A DNA stretch of 5,464 nt from CAXGUU01 sp964012875 (GTDB taxonomy: Bacteria > Pseudomonadota > Gammaproteobacteria > Ga0077536): contig CAXGUU010000225.1 of NCBI GenBank assembly GCA_964012875.1, forward strand, positions 1 through 5,464. Reading direction: 5' to 3'. The position numbers and the translations under genes were made by a program. Shown piece after piece: positions 1 through 5,441 of the stretch (positions within the stretch are counted from its first letter, which is position 1; each line of letters starts with the position of its first letter). Under the pieces are notes generated by a model that made no database searches, was not told the DNA's origin, and saw only the letters and a program-made list of their open reading frames with translations.

Positions 1-369
1 CGGCGTGCGGTACTTGACCGCGAGGTGCTCGGCATAAACGCTCTTGCGCAGGCCCGCGGCATTGGGCGAACCGCCCTTTAAGGTGAAGTCTTCGCCGCCA
101 ACGACCACTTGCCGACCTTCGATACTGCCGAAGCCCACGACGTAGTTTGCCGGCGTGAACGAATCGATACTGCCGTCGTCTTTGAGGTAAGTGCCGCCGG
201 CGATTTTGCCGTGCTCGCGGAAGCTGCCCTCGTCGAGCAGCCGATCAATTCGCTCTCGCACGCTGAGCTTTCCGCGCTCGTGTTGTTTGGCGACGCCGTC
301 GGCGCCACCTTGTTCAAGCGCGAGTTTGCGCCTTTGGTGAATGCCGTCGATTTCGTTTTCCCAACTCAC
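1..369 (-). CDS. Acyl-CoA carboxylase, carboxyltransferase (beta) subunit, N-terminal part
   Basis: The first 123 codons of a gene that runs off the left edge. The protein starts MSWENEIDGIHQRRKLALEQ and carries the N-terminal signature of biotin-dependent acyl-CoA carboxyltransferases: HERGKLSVRERIDRLLD at residues 30-46, then DEGSF, the FTPANYVVGFG block (71-81) and VVGGEDFTLKGGS (89-101), which leads into the crotonase-like fold. Known family members (propionyl-, methylcrotonyl- or geranyl-CoA carboxylase beta chains, about 510-540 aa) transfer carboxylate from carboxybiotin to an acyl-CoA in the cytoplasm, with a separate biotin-bearing alpha subunit. The substrate cannot be told from this part. 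The GTG start at 369..367 is chosen because it overlaps the SDR stop codon (GTGA), no in-frame ATG lies just upstream, and homology begins at once. No good Shine-Dalgarno is present, so translational coupling to the SDR is likely. The family is confident; the specificity is open. Confidence 0.93.
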   Translation of the reverse strand, partial: MSWENEIDGIHQRRKLALEQGGADGVAKQHERGKLSVRERIDRLLDEGSFREHGKIAGGTYLKDDGSIDSFTPANYVVGFGSIEGRQVVVGGEDFTLKGGSPNAAGLRKSVYAEHLAVKYRTP

Positions 370-1181
370 GATTTTTGGGCGCGCGCCTTCATTAGTGGAG
401 ATTCATGCTTGTCGATCCAGCCGGTCGCTAGACCGGCCCCGAAGCCATGGTCGGCCGTAATGTCTTCGCCGTTGATAAAAAATGAGGCGTCGCTGCTTAA
501 GAATTTGACGATGTTGCCAATATCAACCGGCTCCGCCGCGCGACCAATGCAGTCAATCACCCAGTCAAGTTGCCCTGAGCCGGCCTGCTCCTTGAAGTCG
601 GGTAACAGCGGCGTGGCGACGGGGCCGGGGCTGACGGTATTGGAACGTATGCCGCGGTCGAGCGCGCGCCCCGCAAGCTGTTTGCCGTAGACAACGACGC
701 ATTCCTTGCTGAAGTGGTAGGCCGTATTGCCGTCCATGTCCCGCGCCTTGCACCACTCGACGGCCTGGTCGAAATCGTCAATTGCCAGCAGTTCGCTGAT
801 GTCCTTCAGGTGGCGCGCCCAGTTGAAACCGGCGATAGACGCAATACTGACAATGGCTGCGTTGTCGTTTAGTTGATCAAACACCCCTTCGGTCAGGTGT
901 TTGAGGCCGACCGTATTGACGCGCATGATGACTTCAGCGGGCACGGTGCCGGGAACCCCGGCGATGTTCAGCAACGCGTCGAATCGCCCGTCGAGCTTCG
1001 CCAGTGCATCGTCAATCGATTTCTGATCTGAAAGATCGCAATGGTAATGCTGGCTGGCGTCATCCGGCGCGTCCTTGATATCCAGAGAAATGATTTCATA
1101 GCCGCCGTTCGCAAACAAAGCCGCCGTGGCCGCGCCGATTCCGGTCGATGCGCCAGTCATCAATACCCGCTTCCCGCTCAT
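366..1181 (-). CDS. Short-chain dehydrogenase/reductase (SDR), 3-alpha-hydroxysteroid / coniferyl-alcohol dehydrogenase-like
   Basis: A complete 271-aa classical-type SDR, a cytoplasmic NAD(P)-dependent alcohol/ketone oxidoreductase. Visible motifs: the Rossmann glycine motif TGASTGIG (residues 9-16); an acidic residue ending the second strand (D34 in SLDI), which in this family favours NAD(H); CDL (48-50); NIAG (72-75); structural Asn N89; catalytic Ser S115 in SIASIAG; and the catalytic pair Y155/K159 (YHFSK), followed by SPGPVATPLL (184-193). The insertion between the Ser and Tyr motifs (about residues 119-150) and the overall pattern resemble the 3-alpha-hydroxysteroid / coniferyl-alcohol dehydrogenase group, but the substrate is inferred only loosely. 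The start ATG at 1181..1179 is preceded by GGGAG with a 7-nt spacer. A longer reading frame continues upstream to 1310, but those 43 codons cross the divergent promoter region and have no family homology. It is the first gene of an operon with the carboxyltransferase, which it overlaps by 4 nt. Confidence 0.93.
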   Translation of the reverse strand: MSGKRVLMTGASTGIGAATAALFANGGYEIISLDIKDAPDDASQHYHCDLSDQKSIDDALAKLDGRFDALLNIAGVPGTVPAEVIMRVNTVGLKHLTEGVFDQLNDNAAIVSIASIAGFNWARHLKDISELLAIDDFDQAVEWCKARDMDGNTAYHFSKECVVVYGKQLAGRALDRGIRSNTVSPGPVATPLLPDFKEQAGSGQLDWVIDCIGRAAEPVDIGNIVKFLSSDASFFINGEDITADHGFGAGLATGWIDKHESPLMKARAQKS

Positions 1182-1215
1182 GTTTTTTCTCCCGTCAATT
1201 GCCGATGCACAAAGC

Positions 1216-1230
1216 CTGGCATGATGCCAG
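1216..1230. promoter_or_regulatory. Perfect 15-bp palindrome in divergent intergenic region (candidate operator)
   Basis: CTGGCAT-G-ATGCCAG is a perfect inverted repeat with 7-bp arms around one central base. It sits near the middle of the 90-bp gap between the divergent starts of the SDR (1181, minus) and the CoA transferase remnant (1272, plus). It contains T-N11-A (T1217 to A1229), which is the LysR-box format, but the short symmetric form would also suit GntR, IclR or TetR-type dimers. No convincing -35/-10 pair was found on either strand in the gap, and no regulator gene is in the window. The palindrome is seen directly; the operator role is inferred. Confidence 0.5.
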
Positions 1231-1271
1231 AATCCGTTGAGGGAAGGCACCGCACCTATTGGAGAACGACC

Positions 1272-2052
1272 ATGATTCTCGATGGCATTCGGGTACTCGA
1301 TTTCACCCAATATCTGGCTGGCCCTTCAGCGACGCGGCTGATGGCCGAGATGGGCGCGGAGATTATCAAGATCGAACCCGGGCCCGGGGGTGATCCCGGT
1401 CGCGCTATACCCATGGTGCGTGACGGTCGTAGCGGATTTTTCGTGCAGCAGAATCGGGGTAAGAAGAGCCTGTGCCTGGATTTGAATTCGAACCGTTCTC
1501 ACGAGCTGGTCAAAACGATCGCGCCGTTCGGGATCTTTAAAGGTCCCCAGGGATAGCTGGTGATCGGCGTGCTGGAGTTACAGTGGCCGCGTTTCTGCGA
1601 GGCCATGGGCAGAACCGATCTGAAAGAAGATCCGCGCTTTGCGAGCAATGCCGCGCGATCAAAGCATCGCGACCTGATGATCGACATCTTGGAGGCGTGG
1701 GCCCCGGGGTTTCCCAACCGACCAGAAGCTGCTCGAGCATCTGGAGTCTCATCGTGTCCCCTCGGCACTGGTTATGGATCCCATTGATACACTTGACCAT
1801 CCTTGCTACCGCGAGCGCGGCATGGTGCGCGAGGTGTTCGATGGGGTGCTGGGTAAGGTCGAGGTACCGGGCCTGCCGTTCAAGTTTTCTGCGCAGCCCG
1901 AGGTACTCGAAGCCGAAGCGCCGTCATTGGGTGAGCACAATCAGAAGATACTTGCCGAGTTTGCCGGCCTGAGTACCGACGAAATTGAAACCCTCGTCGC
2001 TGAGCAAGTTCTGTTCTCTGAGCCGGAACCGCCGATAGCGTCGGCTCAGTAG
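1272..2052 (+). pseudogene. CaiB/BaiF (class III) CoA transferase, decayed: internal deletion, in-frame stop and frameshift
   Basis: Three pieces of one class III CoA transferase are collinear. The start is intact: GGAG at 1261-1264, a 7-nt spacer and ATG 1272, giving MILDGIRVLDFTQYLAGPSA, then MAEMGAEIIKIE and NRGKKSLCLDL, typical of the family N-terminus. Near residues 81-86 (about nt 1510-1530) the text jumps to a block normally found past the middle (PFGIFKGPQG). About 140 residues are therefore missing, including the region that holds the catalytic Asp (Asp169 in formyl-CoA transferase). TAG at 1554-1556 replaces the residue expected in GPQG-x-LVIGVL, usually aromatic. A +1 frameshift lies in the C4/G4 run at 1699-1715. 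Dropping one base there restores FPTDQKLLEHLESH, then MDPIDTLDHPCYRERGMV and LGEHNQKIL, ending at TAG 2050-2052. The remnant encodes about 259 residues, against about 400 in intact enzymes. These enzymes move CoA between acyl-CoA and a free acid; this copy should be inactive. Confidence 0.9.
2018..2049. repeat. Stem-loop at the convergent gene ends
   Basis: CTGAGCCG (2018-2025) pairs perfectly with CGGCTCAG (2042-2049) across a 16-nt loop. It covers the last codons of the CoA transferase remnant and the stop codon of the converging LLM gene (TGA at 2048..2046). Neither strand shows a T-tract after the stem, so it is not a classical intrinsic terminator. It may act as a 3'-end stabiliser or bidirectional hairpin for the tail-to-tail pair, or it may be chance in GC-rich coding sequence. 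Confidence 0.35.
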
Positions 2053-3101
2053 CGGTTCATGACCTGTTCGGCAAACGAACGCATCTGGCCGACCGCGTCT
2101 TCGGTGACCTGAAAGGCGAAGTGGGTCAGGCCTGCTGCTTCCAGCGCGCGGATACGTTCAATGATCTGATCGGGGTCGCCCACCATCGCTGCGATCTCGG
2201 CGATCTCCGGCACCATGTATTCGGCTTCCTCGGGTCGCGTGTACACCAGGTGCCCTTCGTGCAGGATCAGATGTCTTCGATCCGCTGGCAGACTCGCTTC
2301 GTACTCGCGGTAGCGCCTAACATGTTCGGCGATTGCGGGATCGCCAGGCAGGAGTTGGTCATCCCACTCGCATAGCACGTGCAGCAGATTGGTGATGAAC
2401 GGCCCGAGGTCGTGGAGCACGCGTGGACTGGCAGAGGTTTCCCCGGGCCGCAGGATAGACAGCGGGCAGATGGCCTTGGTCGGAATGTCTTCCGGCGCCC
2501 GGCCTGCATCGCGCGCCGCCGCGTCAATAATTTCACGATTGGCGGTCAGCATTTCCGGCGTAGCCGCCCAGGTCAGGTGGGCGTCACATTCGGCGCCGCA
2601 GTAAGCAAGGGTCTTAGGTCCGAAGGCTGACAGCGTGACCGGAATGTGGTGGTCAAGATTGATGAAACCATCATGCTGATGCAGCAACTTGATCAGGCGC
2701 TGTTCGCCTTCACAATCGTGCATGACTTCTTCCCCGCGAAGCAGGGCCTGAATGATGCGGATTTCATTTTTCATGCGATTGAGCGTGATGGGACGCAAGC
2801 CCATGGTCAGGCGCGCGGTATTGCCATTGCCCACGCCCAGTTCGACACGACCAGGGGCAAGTTCGGCGATGGTCGCAATGGAGTGCGCGATAACCGGGGC
2901 CATGCGGGTGCTGGGTACGGCGACGCCGGTGGCGAGCTTGATGCGCTGGGTTTCGCGCGCAGCCACCGCCATGGTGGCGTAAACATCGGAATAGATCATC
3001 TGCGAGTCGAAAAACCAGGCCTGATCAAAACCGAGCGATTCGGCCAGTTGCACCAGGTCGTAGTCGCCGACACGCGAGGTGAATGCAATTCCAAATTCCA
3101 C
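2046..3101 (-). CDS. LLM-class flavin/F420-dependent oxidoreductase (luciferase-like, Mer-type)
   Basis: A 351-aa protein of the bacterial luciferase-like TIM-barrel superfamily. The N-terminus MEFGIAFTSRVGDYDLVQLA (GTG read as Met) is the first strand and helix. It is followed by ESLGFDQAWFFDS (21-33), YATMAVAARETQRIKLATGV (41-60), AELAPGRVELGVGNGNTARL (79-98), where the glycine-rich stretch follows the conserved GR, and GLRP. Near the C-terminus, GDPDQIIERI (308-317) and EAAGLTHFAF (321-330) are the usual closing elements. Length and motif order match proteins annotated as methylenetetrahydromethanopterin reductase-like or F420-dependent; whether this one uses F420 or FMN cannot be decided here. 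The GTG start at 3101..3099 is set by AGGAGA at 3113..3108 with a 6-nt spacer. An in-frame ATG at 3155 lies inside a terminator hairpin region and adds 18 non-homologous residues. It converges with the CoA transferase remnant (7-nt overlap) and lies 76 nt downstream of the hydrolase. Confidence 0.88.
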   Translation of the reverse strand: MEFGIAFTSRVGDYDLVQLAESLGFDQAWFFDSQMIYSDVYATMAVAARETQRIKLATGVAVPSTRMAPVIAHSIATIAELAPGRVELGVGNGNTARLTMGLRPITLNRMKNEIRIIQALLRGEEVMHDCEGEQRLIKLLHQHDGFINLDHHIPVTLSAFGPKTLAYCGAECDAHLTWAATPEMLTANREIIDAAARDAGRAPEDIPTKAICPLSILRPGETSASPRVLHDLGPFITNLLHVLCEWDDQLLPGDPAIAEHVRRYREYEASLPADRRHLILHEGHLVYTRPEEAEYMVPEIAEIAAMVGDPDQIIERIRALEAAGLTHFAFQVTEDAVGQMRSFAEQVMNRY

Positions 3102-3107
3102 GATTCG

Positions 3108-3113
3108 TCTCCT
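3108..3113 (-). promoter_or_regulatory. Ribosome binding site that fixes the GTG start of the Mer-type LLM gene
   Basis: AGGAGA read on the minus strand, 6 nt before the GTG at 3101. It decides for this start over the in-frame ATG at 3155. It is only two bases beyond the T-tract of the preceding terminator, so a terminated transcript would end just before the ribosome binding site. Confidence 0.75.
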
Positions 3114-3115
3114 AT

Positions 3116-3152
3116 AAAACGAAAATGGCCTGCACGCTCGGCGTGCAGGCCA
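3116..3152 (-). terminator. Intrinsic terminator after the alpha/beta hydrolase, within the leader of the LLM gene
   Basis: The stem TGGCCTGCACGC (3126-3137) pairs perfectly with GCGTGCAGGCCA (3141-3152) across a 3-nt loop, giving 12 base pairs, mostly GC. Read on the minus strand it is followed by TTTTCGTTTT (3125..3116), a good uridine tail interrupted by CG. The plus strand has only a weak ATTT after the stem. It begins 26 nt past the hydrolase stop codon and ends just before the ribosome binding site of the next gene. It should stop most transcription from the LLM/hydrolase operon before the Mer-type LLM gene, unless read-through or regulation occurs. Confidence 0.85.
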
Positions 3153-3177
3153 CATTTGAAAGCCCTTTGGGCGAGCC

Positions 3178-3981
3178 TCAGGCGGCTAGGAAATCGACGG
3201 CTTTGTTCAGCAGCCGATCGCGTTGCTCCAACGGTGGCTCGTGGCCACACTGTGGCAGCATGAAGACTTCGCTGTTCGTGATCGCTTCACCGAAACTCTC
3301 GGCATAAGCCGGCGGGATCAACTTATCGTTTTCGCCCCAGACGATCAGGCTGTCAGCGCTGATGCGGTGGATGCGCTTGCGCAAGCCCTTGTCCGGGATG
3401 GGCCAGACCACTTTACCGGTGCAGCCAAGCGTCCACACGAAATCGATGGTCCATTGGTCTTGCGCCCGGCGGCCTTCCGGTGGCGTCATACGCTTTACTA
3501 CGGCTGGGTGGTTTTTGTCGTAAAACAGCACATCCTGAATCGTTTCGAGGTCGTGCGAGCACCAGTTCCAGACCGAGTAGGGCGAATCCTCCCGCCACAG
3601 CCCTATCGGTGCGATGAGGATTAATTTTTCCACCGCCTTGGGTCGTTGCGCGGCAAGTTCGGATGCGATCAGGCCGCCGAAAGAGTGGCCCATCAGTCGA
3701 CACTTGCGGATTTTCAGCGCATCGAGCAAATCTTCGTAGGCGATAACTGTATCCCACAGGTTGTCGAGTTTCTCGATGTCGTTGGGGCGCCCCGGTGCGG
3801 TACCCGGGAAGTGCGGTGCGTAGACCTTGTAGTGCTCAGACAAGCCGTCGAGAAAATTGTCCCAGTAAAAACCGCCGGCCGAGTGGCAGAACACGAGCGG
3901 TTTGCCTTTGCCGGCGACGTTAACGGTCATTTCGAGTTCACCGCCCAGTACCTTGACGGTGCGTTTGCGTGGTTTAGCCAT
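3178..3981 (-). CDS. Alpha/beta-fold hydrolase
   Basis: A complete 267-aa cytoplasmic alpha/beta hydrolase with no signal peptide. Domain order is standard: the HSAGG oxyanion-hole loop (residues 33-37, in place of the usual HGxGG), the FPGTAPGRP strand-turn (58-66), and the nucleophile elbow GHSFGG with Ser100 (98-103). A lid region rich in Trp follows (about 128-195), then the acid Asp219 in IVWGENDKLIPP (213-224) and His247 in QCGHEPPLEQ (244-253). All three catalytic residues are present. Such enzymes hydrolyse esters, lactones or beta-diketones (C-C hydrolases of the MhpC/BphD type have this size); the true substrate is unknown. The ATG at 3981 has AAGGA 7-8 nt upstream. The gene starts 32 nt after the stop of the larger LLM monooxygenase, so the two are almost certainly co-transcribed, and a strong terminator follows. 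The context favours hydrolysis of that monooxygenase's product. Confidence 0.93.
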   Translation of the reverse strand: MAKPRKRTVKVLGGELEMTVNVAGKGKPLVFCHSAGGFYWDNFLDGLSEHYKVYAPHFPGTAPGRPNDIEKLDNLWDTVIAYEDLLDALKIRKCRLMGHSFGGLIASELAAQRPKAVEKLILIAPIGLWREDSPYSVWNWCSHDLETIQDVLFYDKNHPAVVKRMTPPEGRRAQDQWTIDFVWTLGCTGKVVWPIPDKGLRKRIHRISADSLIVWGENDKLIPPAYAESFGEAITNSEVFMLPQCGHEPPLEQRDRLLNKAVDFLAA

Positions 3982-4004
3982 GGTATGTCCTTGTAATCTG
4001 TTAG

Positions 4005-4020
4005 CGCCTGCGCTCAGGCG
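4005..4020 (-). repeat. Short hairpin over the stop codon of the large LLM gene
   Basis: CGCCTG (4005-4010) pairs with CAGGCG (4015-4020) over a 4-nt loop, and the hairpin includes the stop codon TGA (4016..4014). No T-tract follows on the minus strand, so it is unlikely to terminate. It could tune processing or relative expression between the monooxygenase and the hydrolase, or be chance. Confidence 0.3.
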
Positions 4021-5246
4021 GCCTCACGTTCCACTTCTTTTTTGCACGATTCCGGCCACCAGTGATCGACCCAGTCGGTGTCGTCCCAGACATTGCGTAA
4101 ATGCGGCATTACATCTTTCGAAATACGTTCGATGTTTTCCATCGTGCGCTCATGAGACAGCGAGCCGAACTGCGGCAGGATCATCAGGTGGCCAACATTC
4201 AGGGTCTTGATGATGTTGAGCAGGCGTTCGGTGACGGTCTTGGCGCTACCGCAGACCACGTAGTCGCGATCATTGAACTCGGGATAGCGCTGCTTCTTGA
4301 GCTCGTCGTACGGCGGAAAGGGACGTTTCGTGATCAGGTGGCTCAGACTGGAATGCGTCATATGTCCGGGCGGGGCCAACAGCTGCTCCGGTAGATGCAG
4401 GCCTTTGTGATAGAAGTATTCCGAAGCGCCGCCATAGATGCGCTCTGCTTCTTCATCGGTATCGGCGACGCCAACCGGCACCAGGAAACCCATGCGATAA
4501 GGGTTGCGATCGCGACCCATTTCCTCGGCGCGTTGCCAGAAGCCCTCGACCATGTGGGTCGCGCCTTTGGCGCCGAAGTAGGTGAGATAGCAATAGGCAT
4601 AATCGTTTTTCAACACGAAGTCCCAGGTGCTCGGGCTGGCGTTGCCCGGGACCCAGATCGGCGGCGTCGGTTGTTGAACCGGTTGCGGCCAGATATTGAC
4701 CATCGGCAACTGGTAGTACTTGCCGTTCCAGGCGAAGCTGTCGGTCGCGGTCCACGCTTTTTTGATCAGGTCGTGTGCTTCGTAATAGCGCCCGCGCTGT
4801 TCCATCGGCGCCATGCCATAGCTGTAGGAAAAGTCGCCGCCGAGACCAACCGGGAAACCAGCGATGAGGCGTCCCTCGGAGATGGCGTCGAGCATTGCAT
4901 ACTCTTCGGCGACGCGGATGGGCGGATTCAGGAATACTGCCGTTTCACCCATTTGCACAATGGCGGTTTTCGTACCGCGCGTGGCGCGCGCCAAGACCGA
5001 CCCCATCATATTGGGATTGACCATGAAACCGTAGGCATTTTGGTGATGTTCGTTGGTGCAGACCGCGTCGAAGCCGCATTCCGCTGCAAACGTCAGTTCG
5101 TCTAGTGACCAGTTGTAGTACTGGGCACAACGGTTGGGATCAGCAACTTTAGAAAAAGGGAGCGAGAACCAGGCTGACGGATATTTCTTTTCAAAGTCTG
5201 GCTCGAGATCGCGATAGGGCATTAAATGAAAGCAAGCGATTTTCAT
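4014..5246 (-). CDS. LLM-class flavin-dependent monooxygenase (LuxA-like)
   Basis: A complete 410-aa luciferase-like monooxygenase, larger than and distinct from the 351-aa one. It opens MKIACFHLMPYRDL and carries the LuxA-like NEHH motif (residues 65-68, TNEHHQNAYG), then VNPNMMGSVLARAT (76-89), NPPIRVAEEYAMLDAISEGR (107-126), GFPVGLGGDF (130-139), and the substrate/flavin-loop block IWPQPVQQPTPPIWVPGNAS (185-204). GSAKTVTERL (333-342) marks the last barrel helix. The Trp-rich tail (about 387-398) is unusual. Known relatives use reduced FMN, usually from a partner reductase, to oxygenate aldehydes, ketones or terpenoids; type II Baeyer-Villiger monooxygenases such as the diketocamphane enzymes belong to this superfamily. 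No flavin reductase is in the window. The ATG at 5246 has AAGGA at 5258..5254 with a 7-nt spacer. It is first in a two-gene operon with the hydrolase. Family is confident; substrate is unknown. Confidence 0.93.
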   Translation of the reverse strand: MKIACFHLMPYRDLEPDFEKKYPSAWFSLPFSKVADPNRCAQYYNWSLDELTFAAECGFDAVCTNEHHQNAYGFMVNPNMMGSVLARATRGTKTAIVQMGETAVFLNPPIRVAEEYAMLDAISEGRLIAGFPVGLGGDFSYSYGMAPMEQRGRYYEAHDLIKKAWTATDSFAWNGKYYQLPMVNIWPQPVQQPTPPIWVPGNASPSTWDFVLKNDYAYCYLTYFGAKGATHMVEGFWQRAEEMGRDRNPYRMGFLVPVGVADTDEEAERIYGGASEYFYHKGLHLPEQLLAPPGHMTHSSLSHLITKRPFPPYDELKKQRYPEFNDRDYVVCGSAKTVTERLLNIIKTLNVGHLMILPQFGSLSHERTMENIERISKDVMPHLRNVWDDTDWVDHWWPESCKKEVEREAA

Positions 5247-5255
5247 GGCGGTGTC

Positions 5256-5309
5256 CTTGAGTCAGGGGTCTTGTCTTCAGACTGAACGCCGATTATGGCT
5301 TGAGTCAAG
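5256..5309. repeat. Repeated motif CTTGAGTCA upstream of the LuxA-like gene (candidate operator pair)
   Basis: The 9-mer CTTGAGTCA occurs at 5256-5264 and again at 5299-5307, 43 bp apart, in the leader of the LLM monooxygenase. The distal copy extends to the palindrome CTTGA-G-TCAAG (5299-5309); the proximal copy is CTTGAGTCAGG. The proximal copy overlaps the Shine-Dalgarno (5258..5254), and the distal one adjoins the best -10-like hexamer. A dimeric regulator could bind both across about four helical turns. The repeats are seen; the function is inferred. Confidence 0.4.
5292..5297 (-). promoter_or_regulatory. Possible -10 element for the LLM monooxygenase/hydrolase operon
   Basis: CATAAT on the minus strand, one mismatch from TATAAT, 46 nt before the ATG. 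No good -35 lies 16-18 bp upstream (the sequence there is GGTACT-like), so the promoter would need an activator. The position downstream of the terminator at 5400..5370 supports a promoter somewhere in 5247..5369. Confidence 0.3.
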
Positions 5310-5369
5310 GCGGTAGTACCAGTTGTGGTCCCGGTCATGCTGCGGCGCAACTAGGGCCGTCGGGCAGGC

Positions 5370-5400
5370 AAAAAAAGTCGGACCTCGGGAAAGGTCCGGC
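5370..5400 (-). terminator. Intrinsic terminator of an upstream minus-strand transcript
   Basis: On the plus strand CGGACCT (5379-5385) pairs with AGGTCCG (5392-5398) over a 6-nt loop. On the minus strand the 7-bp stem is followed by AC and seven T (5376..5370). This ends transcription of a gene lying beyond the right edge and insulates the LLM monooxygenase operon, which begins about 124 nt further on. Confidence 0.85.
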
Positions 5401-5441
5401 GAATCGGGGGTTCAGGGGGGAGAAGGTAGGGGCCAGACCAT

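Noticed and set aside
109..690. Plus-strand open frame of 193 codons
   Set aside because: It crosses, antisense, the junction between the SDR and the carboxyltransferase, both of which are clear homologues on the minus strand.
1199..1227. TTGCCG (1199-1204) with TGATGC (1222-1227) as a plus-strand promoter for the CoA transferase remnant
   Set aside because: Spacing is 17 bp but both hexamers match the consensus poorly, so I do not call it.
1182..1310. N-terminal extension of the SDR to an ATG at 1310
   Set aside because: The 43 extra residues lie over the divergent intergenic region and the start of the CoA transferase remnant, while the internal ATG at 1181 has a good ribosome binding site and begins at the Rossmann strand.
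1554..1556. Recoding of TAG as pyrrolysine, or programmed read-through, in the CoA transferase
   Set aside because: The same gene also lacks its catalytic region and has a frameshift, so decay is the simpler reading; no downstream recoding structure was seen.
1699..1715. Programmed ribosomal frameshift at the GGGCCCCGGGGTTTCCC run
   Set aside because: The run looks slippery, but the gene is already broken by a deletion and a stop upstream; a single-base indel in a homopolymer explains it.
2646..3263. Plus-strand open frame of 205 codons
   Set aside because: It runs antisense through the Mer-type LLM gene, the terminator hairpin and the end of the hydrolase, with no family features.
4395..5105. 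Long plus-strand open frame of 236 codons opposite the LuxA-like gene
   Set aside because: It is fully antisense to a gene with clear family motifs, its translation is rich in Arg, Val and His in the manner of a reverse-frame shadow, and it has no recognisable domain.
5303..5308. TTGACT on the minus strand as a -35 box for the LLM operon
   Set aside because: No acceptable -10 lies 15-18 bp downstream (TCAGTC-like sequences); the hexamer is better explained as part of the CTTGAGTCAAG palindrome.
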